A stretch of DNA of 64,000 bases, taken from positions 28,116-92,115 of the forward strand of contig JAIQFC010000022.1 of assembly GCA_020073465.1 (NCBI GenBank), in the 5' to 3' direction. The translations under genes were made by a program, and so were the position numbers. The stretch comes from Terriglobia bacterium (GTDB lineage Bacteria; Acidobacteriota; Terriglobia; Terriglobales; Acidobacteriaceae). A model generated the notes under the pieces. The model saw only the letters and a program-made list of their open reading frames with translations. It was not told where the DNA came from and did no database searches. Of the stretch, positions 35,084 to 43,450 are shown in pieces (the first letter of the stretch is position 1; the number at the start of each line of letters is the position of its first letter).

Positions 35084-35632
35084 TTACATAGTGACGAACA
35101 AAGCGATGCGCACGCCGGGATGGATCGGGTTGAAAAGGAAATACTCTCCATCAATGTAATCGATGTAGCAACCGTCGGTATAAGCCCAGTCAACAGGCCA
35201 GACATCGACGATTTCGAACCAAAACCCGGAGTACTGAAACCGGGGCCGGCCTTCGACGATGACGGGCCGGTTGATTACCACAACATGCTGGCGTCCGAAA
35301 TTGGCTCGGAACTTCTCATCAGGAATGTGAACGCTTTTGCCCGCGGGACGTTCGTGCCGCTGTTCTTGTCTCTGTTCTCCGCGTTGCTGATTGGCGGTCG
35401 GTTCGTGCATTGGCTTGGCGTTCTCCTGCTTCTCATGTTTCGGAGGCTTGGCGTCTTCCTGTTGTTGTGGTTTCACTTCGCTATTTTGCCGAGGAGACGA
35501 TTCATGTTTCGGTTGCGCCTTTGGTTCTTCCTGCTGTTGTGGTTTTGGCTCGTCTCGCGGTTCCTGGGCAAAGGCAAACGTGGCGAAGAACAAAACAGGA
35601 ATTGCTATGGGAAGTGTTTTGATGCGGTTCAT
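35084..35632 (-). CDS. Secreted Gln/Lys-rich protein, unknown function
   Basis: A 182-residue exported protein. Signal peptide (about 1-22, FATFAFAQ), a hydrophilic Gln/Glu/Lys/Pro-rich stretch (about 25-100), and a C-terminal globular part (about 105-182) rich in aromatic residues (FWFEIVDVWPVDWAYTDGCY, IDYIDGEYFLFNPIHPG). The aromatic segment resembles periplasmic RcnB/YXWGXW-like modules in composition, though not enough for a call. ATG 35632 lies 7 nt after GGAG. Confidence 0.68.
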   Translation of the reverse strand: MNRIKTLPIAIPVLFFATFAFAQEPRDEPKPQQQEEPKAQPKHESSPRQNSEVKPQQQEDAKPPKHEKQENAKPMHEPTANQQRGEQRQEQRHERPAGKSVHIPDEKFRANFGRQHVVVINRPVIVEGRPRFQYSGFWFEIVDVWPVDWAYTDGCYIDYIDGEYFLFNPIHPGVRIALFVTM

Positions 35633-35892
35633 GGTTGTCTCCATCCTCGACCAATTGCGGTCTTAAGCGAATCCAACGAGGTTCTGCCAGAGTGACTCTG
35701 GCGTTTCTCAGATGCCAAACGGGTTCGCGAGGGATGCCGCCCAATAACTGAAAAAGCTAGGGCGACTCGGTCCTGATGGCGATCCGTGATGCAAATCGAC
35801 TCCAAACCTTGCAGTCTCCGACTGCAACTAAAGGCGATGACACAAATTCATTAAGTGCGAGGAGGCTCGCACTTCTTTAGGAGGATGTTCTT

Positions 35893-36069
35893 ATGGCGGA
35901 AGATATGGAGAAGAAGGGGCAGCACGGTAACCAGCCCGGACAAGGTCAGCAACAGGGTGGTGGATCCGGGCAGCCCAGCCAGGGCCAACAACAGCAACCG
36001 AAGAAAGGTGGCCAGGGCCAGGAAGAGGAAGATGATGAGAACCGCGACCGTTTGCGTCGCGCTTCGTAG
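35893..36069 (+). CDS. 58-aa Gln/Gly-rich protein
   Basis: A 58-residue hydrophilic protein (MAEDMEKKGQHGNQPGQGQQ..., ending ENRDRLRRAS). Too short to be flagged by length, but AGGAGG 8 nt upstream of ATG and a strong terminator 28 nt after the stop make a real gene likely. The low-complexity middle is poly-Gln/Gly; no known domain. Its composition matches hydrophilin-like stress proteins, consistent with CsbD and DUF892 neighbours. Confidence 0.7.
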   Translation: MAEDMEKKGQHGNQPGQGQQQGGGSGQPSQGQQQQPKKGGQGQEEEDDENRDRLRRAS

Positions 36070-36096
36070 TCCTCTTTTTCGAGTAACGTCAGCAGG

Positions 36097-36130
36097 AAGT
36101 CCCGGCCTACGATGCCGGGACTTCATTTTT
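36097..36130 (+). terminator. Intrinsic terminator after the 35893 gene
   Basis: Perfect 10-bp stem AAGTCCCGGC / GCCGGGACTT with a 7-nt loop, followed by CATTTTT. Confidence 0.88.
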
Positions 36131-36191
36131 ACCGAGGCGGCGGTCCACCCGGGACTTAAAGACCGCAATGATTCGGATTGAACGGAGACGT

Positions 36192-36320
36192 ATGCAGAAA
36201 GATGACCTGATGAAGCCCGACTTGTTATGCAAAGTCCTACTGGGCGGCAGTCTGACGGTTCTGGTAGCCCTGCTGGTGCTCGTAGCGGCGACATTTCTGC
36301 ATATGGCAGGATCACACTAA
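36192..36320 (+). CDS. 42-aa single-helix membrane protein
   Basis: Encodes 42 residues: MQKDDLMKPDLLCKVLLGGS... with one hydrophobic helix (about 14-37). GGAG lies 4 nt upstream of ATG 36192, a short spacing. No family recognised; it lies 34 nt before the next gene and may be co-transcribed. Confidence 0.5.
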   Translation: MQKDDLMKPDLLCKVLLGGSLTVLVALLVLVAATFLHMAGSH

Positions 36321-36354
36321 CGAGTGCATCACCATATTTCCACCGAGGAACTCT

Positions 36355-36624
36355 ATGACCGACAAACCAAGTACTACTCTGCCCGCAACCGTCGAAAAGA
36401 TCATCAAGTCTCCACACCCGTGCGAACCTGAAAAAGCTCAGATCGCGGTGGAAGGGGCCGATGATCTTTATCGCGAACTTCGTATTGAAAACATTCTGAC
36501 TAAAGAGAATGGTGACAAGGTGCGCCTCAAACAGGGTGCCGAAGTCGAAGTCACCATTGAAGCGGAATCAGAGGCAACCACGGCCAAGACTGACGATAAG
36601 ACACTACACCCCTCTGCGAAATGA
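36355..36624 (+). CDS. Small conserved protein, unknown function
   Basis: An 89-residue hydrophilic protein with alternating beta character (ATVEKIIKSPHPCEPEKAQI, VEGADDLYRELRIEN, DKVRLKQGAEVEVTIEAES), likely a small beta domain. GAGGA precedes the ATG. I do not recognise a named domain. It is convergent with the 36667 gene. Confidence 0.68.
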   Translation: MTDKPSTTLPATVEKIIKSPHPCEPEKAQIAVEGADDLYRELRIENILTKENGDKVRLKQGAEVEVTIEAESEATTAKTDDKTLHPSAK

Positions 36625-36666
36625 CTTTCCCCCGCGTATCAGAAGGTGTTGGATCCAGGCGGCCGT

Positions 36667-37953
36667 TTATGGCTTTTGGTTTTGGGATCTTGGGGCCGTG
36701 TATCCAAGAGGTCCTGAGGAATGATTGAGCATCGACGGTTTTCCCACTGCCTGCACGCACAGAGCATCGACTTCGGGCTGCAGATGAAGGTCGTGCAACT
36801 GGACTGAACGTGATCCGGCGGGCAGGGTTGCCAGATCTTTCCATTGAGCGTCTTTCTCCGCCATGATCACGTAATGGTCAATGGTGTTCTCGCGTCCTGA
36901 GATGCTCCAGGCAAGCTCGTCACCCGTGATCGACGCTCTTACGTTTACGCAATTGTCGACACCGCTTTCGATCTCAGTGCCTTCCTCGTAGTCATTCCAG
37001 GTGGGAATGATCATTGCCGGCAGTTGATGATCAGAGGAGTAGAAGCGTCCAGCTTCGGCGAATGTTGCGATCCAGGTCTGCCCACATTGCTGATCGATGG
37101 CGTGGCCCTTGCCCCAACTTGCGTCGGAATCGTTGAAGCCCTTGTAGGCCGAACCCATCGCTATTTTGCTCGATCGCTGTGCTTTGGAATAAAACCTTTC
37201 CAGATACTTCAGTGCCATGGGGTCATCAGCCCCTGCAGTTTCAGGAGCCATCCAGGAATAGGCACCATCGGCATCAGAATTGCCGAAGGTCCCAGAGTTG
37301 CGAAAGAACAAGAGGGGACTGAGCGGCAGGGTCTGTCGTACCCGGTGCCAGTCGATGGTGTACTTTTCGAGCCCAAAAAAGAAAACTGCGGGCCTTCCGT
37401 TGAAGCGAATGTATGCCGGGGAAGCCTCAAAGTGCTCGGCGGCGTAGCGAAGGTCGGAGATGAGCTGATCAGTTGGATTGCAGCCGTGTTTTTCGCAATC
37501 GCCCAGCGCCCCCGCATCCTCCGAAATGGCAAACTCAAAACCTTGACGCTCAGCCTCTTTCATGACCAGAAGCGTGCTCTCGTGCTTAAGGCCGGAGCCA
37601 GGCCCATACCAGTCAACAATGGCGCCCTGGATGCCTCGGCTGATCATGTCAGACACCTGTCGGCTCACCTGCTGCTGGTCATCGGAACGGTATCCCACGT
37701 CGCGATGATGGGGATCACCGAACCAAGGCATATAGCGGACGTAGATCCGGGTAGTTGCGCCGGAATACAGCAGGGAACGAATCGGCAGCTTACTGACGTT
37801 TCCGGGAAGCACGTTACCGCTGTTGCCGGTTCGATAGCGAGAGTTGGCGCTTGTGTTGTTGGCATTGTCGCAAGACAACGCATTTTGCCCCGTGACTCGC
37901 AGGCAGCAAACTCCAGCCCACGAGAGAGTGAATATCAAAATGAAGCGGGACAT
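36667..37953 (-). CDS. Secreted GH71/GH99-like TIM-barrel protein
   Basis: A 428-residue exported protein, third member of the family at 8796 and 25795. Signal peptide (about 1-22, LRVTGQ), a short NNTSANSRYRTGNSGNV segment also present in the 8796 product, then the barrel: RYMPWFGDPHHRDVGYRSDD, SDMISRGIQGAIVDWYG, SAYKGFNDSDASWGKGH, QQCGQTWIATFAEAGRFYSS and IPTWNDYEEGTEIESGVDNC. It lacks the Ig-like tail of the 8796 protein but shares its KPSMLNHSSGPLGYT ending. ATG 37953 is chosen for the signal peptide. Confidence 0.85.
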   Translation of the reverse strand: MSRFILIFTLSWAGVCCLRVTGQNALSCDNANNTSANSRYRTGNSGNVLPGNVSKLPIRSLLYSGATTRIYVRYMPWFGDPHHRDVGYRSDDQQQVSRQVSDMISRGIQGAIVDWYGPGSGLKHESTLLVMKEAERQGFEFAISEDAGALGDCEKHGCNPTDQLISDLRYAAEHFEASPAYIRFNGRPAVFFFGLEKYTIDWHRVRQTLPLSPLLFFRNSGTFGNSDADGAYSWMAPETAGADDPMALKYLERFYSKAQRSSKIAMGSAYKGFNDSDASWGKGHAIDQQCGQTWIATFAEAGRFYSSDHQLPAMIIPTWNDYEEGTEIESGVDNCVNVRASITGDELAWSISGRENTIDHYVIMAEKDAQWKDLATLPAGSRSVQLHDLHLQPEVDALCVQAVGKPSMLNHSSGPLGYTAPRSQNQKP

Positions 37954-38000
37954 GTCGCCCCGTTGGATGTGACACCAACATGAGGGGTTTGCGTCGTGGG

Positions 38001-38044
38001 AAACTAAAATTGCCAACGAGCACGGCGTAAACCACCGTGCTCGT
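38001..38044 (-). terminator. Intrinsic terminator of the 38106 gene
   Basis: On the minus strand, 10-bp perfect stem ACGAGCACGG / CCGTGCTCGT with a 9-nt loop, followed by TGGCAATTTTAGTTT. It separates the 38106 gene from the downstream glycosidase gene. Confidence 0.8.
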
Positions 38045-38105
38045 GTCGATTGAGGGAGGCTGTAGCAGCGACGTTGTGCGGACTATCTCAGCTTCTCTCG
38101 TGACG

Positions 38106-39395
38106 CTAGAAGTACGTGACGTTCAATTTGTCCAGATAGACAGAATATGACGATTGCTTGTAATTTCCATCCAGTTGGAAATTCACGACGATCCCGTACC
38201 AGCCCGGAGCGGAGAACGGGTTGTACGTCCAGTTAAGGGTACTGGTCACGCCATTGAGCGTAATGGATTTGTATAGGAGTTGATTGCTCGAAGTTCGTTC
38301 AACCTGAACGATGAGGTGGTTCCAGGAATTGCTCAGTGGTTTGCAGGGAATGCCGGTCGAGTCCCACTTGGAGTCAACGTTGTCCCAGACTGCCCACTGC
38401 TGGCCGCTGACCATCCGGCATTCAGTGCCAAACATGAATCCCAGGTCGTCAACGAACTGGGCCAGGTCGAATTCAAGATTCTCTGCAAGCGACAAGTTGG
38501 TGCCGTAGAAGTACACGTCGTACGTGAGATTGTGAATGGTGGGGACGATCTTGTGAGCACTGTCGAGCATTCCTTGCGAGGAACCATCGCCAATCAAATG
38601 ATTGTTCCATAGAACGTCGGAGTAGGGCGTGGTTCCACCGATGTTGAATTTTGCGGCCTTGCCGCTCAATGATGGAGACGTTATCCCCTGCGACATCGAC
38701 CACGTGACTCCAGGGCCGCACTTTGTGCAGATGTCGTATTTCGGGGCCAGTTCACCGTACCCGGCCCAGCCTCCGCTGGCCTGCAGGCTCGAGAGAGTCT
38801 TACCGCCAACGACGATCGTGACGGGCGTAGTGGTTGCTCCTCCACAGTTATCCCATTCTTCCACTACCGTGTCATAGGTTCCGGCGCTCAAGGACAAATC
38901 GGTGCTCAGGCTGGATCCGTTTCCCACATACGCTTTCTGGTTAGGCGCCGTATAGATTCCCATGGAGGCGACACCTTTTGAGCACGTGGTGGTTGCAGTA
39001 GCGGAGTAGTGCACCGGCGAGCTCACGGTGCTGTTGTTTGCCGGTGCAGTCACGAATACACCAGTATTGTCTGTGACCGTGATCTTCACACTCGTCGTGG
39101 CCGCGCCGCCACAGTAGTCCCACTGCTCGACGGTAGTGTTATAGGTGCCGGGACTCAGTTTCAGATCGGTGCTAATGCTGGAACCGTTGACGGTATAGGC
39201 CAGCACACCCGGCGCAGTATAAATCCCCATGGAGGCCACACCCTTTGAACAGGACGTAGATCCGGCTGAGGCGCTGTAGTGTACGGGTGACTGCACGGTT
39301 GCGCCGTTGGCAGGTGCGGAAACGTTAACGCCGGCAATGGCAACAGATGCCAAGAATGTAAGAAAGCACACGATCAGCAAGACACACTTGCACAT
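38106..39395 (-). CDS. Secreted protein with two Ig-like repeats and lectin-like domain
   Basis: A 429-residue exported protein. Signal peptide (about 1-21). Two tandem Ig-like repeats of about 85-90 residues start VSAPANGATVQSPVHYSA and VTAPANNSTVSSPVHYSA, each with a conserved CSKGVASMGIYTAP and a WDYCGG/WDNCGG end; paired cysteines suggest one disulfide per repeat. The rest (about 205-429) is beta-rich and resembles a concanavalin-like fold (GGWAGYGELAPKYD; LTYDVYFYGTNLSLAENLEF; WYGIVVNFQLDGNY). It probably binds carbohydrate at the surface. It lies beside a glycosidase paralogue. Confidence 0.8.
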   Translation of the reverse strand: MCKCVLLIVCFLTFLASVAIAGVNVSAPANGATVQSPVHYSASAGSTSCSKGVASMGIYTAPGVLAYTVNGSSISTDLKLSPGTYNTTVEQWDYCGGAATTSVKITVTDNTGVFVTAPANNSTVSSPVHYSATATTTCSKGVASMGIYTAPNQKAYVGNGSSLSTDLSLSAGTYDTVVEEWDNCGGATTTPVTIVVGGKTLSSLQASGGWAGYGELAPKYDICTKCGPGVTWSMSQGITSPSLSGKAAKFNIGGTTPYSDVLWNNHLIGDGSSQGMLDSAHKIVPTIHNLTYDVYFYGTNLSLAENLEFDLAQFVDDLGFMFGTECRMVSGQQWAVWDNVDSKWDSTGIPCKPLSNSWNHLIVQVERTSSNQLLYKSITLNGVTSTLNWTYNPFSAPGWYGIVVNFQLDGNYKQSSYSVYLDKLNVTYF

Positions 39396-39801
39396 TCGTA
39401 CTTCTCCCAGGTTTTTAATTGGCTTGCGATCTAGCGAAAAATAAACTGCTTTGCGAACGCCCGGCGTTTATGAGCGGAAAACGTACGTGACAGAATCGCG
39501 AGAAGTCGGCAACGATGACGCCGTTTCCAGCCCTTCCATTTCGGCCTCAGATTCAAATCCCGGAGGCGATACCGCGGTCGAACGCGGTATGAAACTCGTG
39601 GGTTGAAAGATTGGAGGAAGACTACCAGAAACCCTATATTTCAAACGAGCGGAAACCGTATTTCTCATACTCAAAAGTTCTAAGTCCGACTCTGTACTTC
39701 TGCAGACAGGCGGCCAGATGCTCTGGCTTTGCAACCCTTGTCACGCCGTTCACATCGAAGAGCCGCTGAAAAATCATCAGTGCGTAAAGGGGAAAGCCGC
39801 A
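39396..39801. other. Divergent intergenic region
   Basis: 406 nt between divergent secreted-protein genes. Several short overlapping frames exist on both strands, none with a good start site. Confidence 0.45.
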
Positions 39802-41526
39802 ATGAAGAATCGCCCCGTAGTTCAGGCGGGACACTCCCTTGTTCTGCTCTTGATCGCAGCCTACATGGTGAATTGTGGAGGAGTAAGCCAATCCGGCCAG
39901 AATCCCGGCTCTGGCACTGGCACGGGTGGGAATAACTACACCGGCGTGCTCATGTGGAAAGGAGATTCTTCGGAAAAGGGCCTCTACCCGCAAGAAACTA
40001 CGCTGACACCAGCGAATGTGAACTCGTCACAATTTGGACGCTTGGGAAGCTTTCAAGCCGACGGCATCCTGATGGCTCAGCCTCTTTACATCGCGAACCT
40101 CGACATGGGGCAAACTGGCATGCACAACGTCATTGTGATTGCGACCGAGCATGACAGCGCTTACGCAATTGATGCAGACGATCCAGGGGCGAGCCCGTTG
40201 TGGGAACGTCACTATGTGGATCCGGCGAACGGGATTACGACGCTGCCGGACAATTTCGGTGGGAGAACCACGCTGGGCGGTGAAGTTGGAATCACTGGAA
40301 CTCCGTTCATCGATCCTGCAACCGGGGTCCTCTATTTTGTGACAACGCTCGCTCGCAATGGAGTTGCGGAGCAGTGGCTGCGTGCGATTGATATCCACTC
40401 GGGCAGCGATGTTGGTCCAGGAAGCATGCAGATCCAGGCAAGCGTGCCCGGCGATGGAAAAGGTAGCGCGAACGGGCAGATTGTTTTTGATCCTTCGATC
40501 CAGAACCAGCGCGCAGGCTTGACCAAGGTGGCGGGAGCTATTGTGGTGGCCTGGGGATCGTTTTCCGACTGGGGGGTGTATCACGGTTGGCTGATGGCAT
40601 TCGACCCCTCCACCCTAAAGCTACTCGCTGCTTTCAATCCCACGCCACAGTTTCAGGCAGTCGATTCGGCCAATGGTCCAGCAGATCACGGCGGTGGTGG
40701 CGCCTTCTGGCAAGGCGGGGCGGCGCCTGCCGTGGATTCGAGCGGTAACATTTATCTCAACGCCGCTGATGGCAGTTTCAACGCCGATCAGAATGGAAAC
40801 AACTACGGCGATACCCTGCTGAAGCTGCAGTTGAACGGTAGCAGCTTCCGGGTTGTGGATTGGTTCACCCCTTCCAATCAGGCTTGTATCGATTTGGACG
40901 ATCTCGAGCTTGGATCGGGTGGAGTTGCATTGTTGCCGACTGACATTACTGGCGGGGCCAAGCTCGCGGTCGCTCTGAGCAAAGAAGGCCGGCTCTTTCT
41001 GGTCAATATAGACACGCTTGGCAAGTTCAATGCTGGCGGAGACAACCAGATTACGCAGGAATTCATGGTCGGGGAACAAACCTGTTCGGACTCGACGACT
41101 GGCGGCGCCGCGGAAGGGCCGGGCTGGAACCGACTTTATGGCAACGCATCATACTGGAATGGAAATCTCTATGCTGGAGCCTCGAACTTGGCGCTAAAGC
41201 AATATCAATTTCAGAATGGATTGCTGAACCCCACACCAGTGGCAACTTCGCCCAGCGCCTATGGATACCGAGGTGCGAACACCGTAGTCTCCGCGAACGG
41301 GACCCGGGATGGAATCGTCTGGGCTTACGAAAAAGCGGTCACCAACCAGGGCATACTCCACGCTTACGATGCAACCTCAGTTTCGAAAGAGCTGTGGAAC
41401 AGCAATATGAACTCCGGCCGCGATGCTCTGGGAGAAGGTATCGGTTTTGCGGCCCCAGTCGTGGTGAGTGGGCATGTGATTGCAACGTATGACACCAGGG
41501 TTGGTGTCTTTGGTTTGCTGAAGTGA
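39802..41526 (+). CDS. Secreted beta-propeller lipoprotein (PQQ-like repeats)
   Basis: A 574-residue exported protein with a lipoprotein-like N-terminus (LLLIAAYMVNCGG) and a Gly/Ser-rich linker. The body looks like a PQQ-dehydrogenase-type/WD-like propeller: NVIVIATEHDSAYAIDADDP, GVLYFVTTLARNGVAEQWLR, HGWLMAFDPSTLKLLAAFN, GILHAYDATSVSKELWNS and VVVSGHVIATYDTRVGVFGL. No PQQ or metal ligands are evident, so catalysis is not implied. ATG 39802 is used; an upstream frame from 39718 would hide the signal. Similar proteins are frequent in Acidobacteria. Confidence 0.82.
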   Translation: MKNRPVVQAGHSLVLLLIAAYMVNCGGVSQSGQNPGSGTGTGGNNYTGVLMWKGDSSEKGLYPQETTLTPANVNSSQFGRLGSFQADGILMAQPLYIANLDMGQTGMHNVIVIATEHDSAYAIDADDPGASPLWERHYVDPANGITTLPDNFGGRTTLGGEVGITGTPFIDPATGVLYFVTTLARNGVAEQWLRAIDIHSGSDVGPGSMQIQASVPGDGKGSANGQIVFDPSIQNQRAGLTKVAGAIVVAWGSFSDWGVYHGWLMAFDPSTLKLLAAFNPTPQFQAVDSANGPADHGGGGAFWQGGAAPAVDSSGNIYLNAADGSFNADQNGNNYGDTLLKLQLNGSSFRVVDWFTPSNQACIDLDDLELGSGGVALLPTDITGGAKLAVALSKEGRLFLVNIDTLGKFNAGGDNQITQEFMVGEQTCSDSTTGGAAEGPGWNRLYGNASYWNGNLYAGASNLALKQYQFQNGLLNPTPVATSPSAYGYRGANTVVSANGTRDGIVWAYEKAVTNQGILHAYDATSVSKELWNSNMNSGRDALGEGIGFAAPVVVSGHVIATYDTRVGVFGLLK

Positions 41527-41577
41527 GACGTGAGTTGTAGAGCAGGATCGTCGGAGCATCCTGAAGTGTTGGTCCCG

Positions 41578-42723
41578 CTATTTTTGTAGAAGGACATTCA
41601 GGACACGGCTCAACTCGACCTTCTCTTCACGGTTGGTCTGTCCCCCAGCTTCTTCGGTGAGCGTAGCAAGCTGGTGAATTACCATCCGCACGACGATGTC
41701 GTTTGGCAGGCAAATCGCCTCGGGTGGAAGGGTGACTTGCCAAGCATCGTGGTCCTGGCGGACCAGAGGCCAGTGTTGTCGTACTGCGTGTTTCTTTGAG
41801 TTCGGCTTACCTGCAGATATTGAAACAGCGCCGCTGATACGAACATCTGCCCAACCCTGATCACGTTGAAGGTGCACTCGCTCTACAGAAAACTCATCAA
41901 AAACGAGCAGAGGGTGGGGGAGGCTTAGAACATCCTGGTCGCGAAGCGCTTCTTCGGTTTCCCTGTACGCCTCCTGCAATGCATCGCTCACATCCTTAGG
42001 TCCGGGGAGTTTCGAGTGCACGAGTTGGAACCGAGGCGGCGTAGTCGCAGTGGAATCCATGGAACCGGATCTCGGGGATGACCGGTCAGTCTCATCGTCT
42101 TCAACGGTCGCGAGCCGTATGTTCCGAGCAATCGCCGAATGCGATTCTGGGTTCGCATTTTCCTTGAGACTGGATTCCCGGCTTGAAGATTGGGCCTGAA
42201 TTCCGGCTGGGGTGTCGGTGACGTAGCGCAAGAAACGCGGCTTGCCGCGCTCCTTCCAATACGCGGAGTTGTAGGAATCTACGCCCAGCCCAGAGCGCAA
42301 CGCACTAAAGAATGAGTGTTGCGCTGGATTGACCGCGATTCCCACATGTCCGGGCCAAACCACAAGATCTCCCGGTTGTGGACTCGCAACACGCCGGAAT
42401 ACGTCAGTTCCGGTGTAGAGCTCCGAAGAGCTGGCATATTCGTAGGGGAATCCGGCGCGCTCGTAGATGGCATGCACGAGGTGTGAGCAATCGGACTTGG
42501 AATCAAGGCGTGCGCGGGATTCCAAAGCGGCACCAAGAACCGCCAAGCCTTCGTCGGTGGTTAAGGCGTGGGATGCCGCAGGCTTCGCGCGTCGGCTGGT
42601 GCTGGGTGCAGTTTGGGGGTAAATCGCTGCTGTGGGTTCGCGGTGTTGTTGTGCGAACGAAGGCGACGCCGCAAGAGTACACAGTATCAGGGGTACGCAG
42701 ACTCGATTTTGTTTGCACCCCAT
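41578..42723 (-). CDS. NlpC/P60-type cell-wall peptidase
   Basis: A 381-residue exported protein. Signal peptide (about 1-24, ASPSFAQ). The NlpC/P60 core lies at about 75-165: the catalytic Cys in KSDCSHLVHAIYERAGFPYE, QPGDLVVWPGHVGIAVNP with the catalytic His, and a later polar residue. Members cleave peptide bonds in peptidoglycan stems. The remaining 210 residues have a low-complexity stretch and a beta-rich C-terminal domain (VERVHLQRDQGWADVRISGA; IVVRMVIHQLATLTEEAGG) of unknown type. ATG 42723. It is convergent with the propeller gene. Confidence 0.88.
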   Translation of the reverse strand: MGCKQNRVCVPLILCTLAASPSFAQQHREPTAAIYPQTAPSTSRRAKPAASHALTTDEGLAVLGAALESRARLDSKSDCSHLVHAIYERAGFPYEYASSSELYTGTDVFRRVASPQPGDLVVWPGHVGIAVNPAQHSFFSALRSGLGVDSYNSAYWKERGKPRFLRYVTDTPAGIQAQSSSRESSLKENANPESHSAIARNIRLATVEDDETDRSSPRSGSMDSTATTPPRFQLVHSKLPGPKDVSDALQEAYRETEEALRDQDVLSLPHPLLVFDEFSVERVHLQRDQGWADVRISGAVSISAGKPNSKKHAVRQHWPLVRQDHDAWQVTLPPEAICLPNDIVVRMVIHQLATLTEEAGGQTNREEKVELSRVLNVLLQK

Positions 42724-43219
42724 AGTTCACCATTTTGACGGGCGTCAGAGAGTGGCGCAGGTTACGATAGTGCCGCTACTGCGTGAAGAGACAAGTCTGT
42801 CTCGTGTCGCCCTTTGAATATTCTTGTATCTAGCAACTTCGATGCCAGGATGGGGAAGCCTATGTTTCTGATTACCCATGGGTTGGGGATTTGCGGAACG
42901 GGGCCCGACGCTTCCTGGGATGAAATCTTTTCCTGCGTCATATGTGTCGGAGAGCCAAGGAAGGTTGGCAGCAGGAGTTTTGCGTACGGAATTCCCTGTA
43001 TTGCGGAGCATATCCATACCTATTAGGTTTTTGCTTAATTTGTCGTCAATACGGGGGAGGAATCATTTCGGATTCCTCGAACTTGGGGTGATCATGGGTT
43101 AGTGTTGGGCGCGCCCACATTCCGACCCTCACGATCACCCCAGACTTCTTCTTGTTCTCGATATCTCCGCCCTGAAGCTTTCAGTCCGTAGCGGGTTTGC
43201 AGGACCTTAGGCAACATAG
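42724..43219. other. Intergenic region with structured element
   Basis: 496 nt with no supportable gene. It holds a small hairpin (43057-43078, GAGGAATC / GATTCCTC) and a long composite hairpin (43085-43141). Confidence 0.5.
43085..43141. ncRNA. Long composite hairpin, candidate structured RNA or terminator
   Basis: Outer arms GGGGTGATC / GATCACCCC (9 bp) enclose GGGT / ACCC and a central TGGGC-GC-GCCCA palindrome. The 57 nt could fold as one near-continuous hairpin. It starts 7 nt after another hairpin and lies 79 nt before the 43220 start. Confidence 0.4.
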
Positions 43220-43441
43220 ATGAATACCACTTCGTTCGAGGACCGGGTTACAGATCTGTGCTCGCGCGCATTGACGTCCCGGGACGATGATGAAGTGAAA
43301 CAACTTGTGACAGAGTTGCGTCAGGTCCTCCACGAACGCATTGAAGAACTTAGGCGCAGGCTGGCGTTCAGCTCTGGCGCCTCGGCTCTGACGTTTGATC
43401 GGTCTCGAACGAATGAGATGGGGCGAGACAGAAAAGGCTAG
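43220..43441 (+). CDS. Small helical protein, unknown function
   Basis: A 73-residue protein with a predicted helical hairpin (FEDRVTDLCSRALTSRDDDE, VKQLVTELRQVLHERIEELR). No family recognised; similar short Cys-containing helical proteins occur next to response-regulator genes in Acidobacteria. ATG 43220 lacks an obvious ribosome-binding site. Convergent with 43451. Confidence 0.5.
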   Translation: MNTTSFEDRVTDLCSRALTSRDDDEVKQLVTELRQVLHERIEELRRRLAFSSGASALTFDRSRTNEMGRDRKG

Positions 43442-43450
43442 ACAAATGGA

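Noticed and set aside
35851..36417. A 188-codon frame antisense to the small 35893 and 36192 genes
   Set aside because: Opposite strand has good ribosome-binding sites and a terminator; this frame has no features.
42814..43102. Short frames in the 42.8-43.1 kb gap
   Set aside because: No ribosome-binding site, no domain, and they overlap hairpins.
43057..43141. CRISPR-like repeats
   Set aside because: No regularly spaced direct repeats; the structure is a pair of hairpins. No CRISPR array was seen anywhere in the window.
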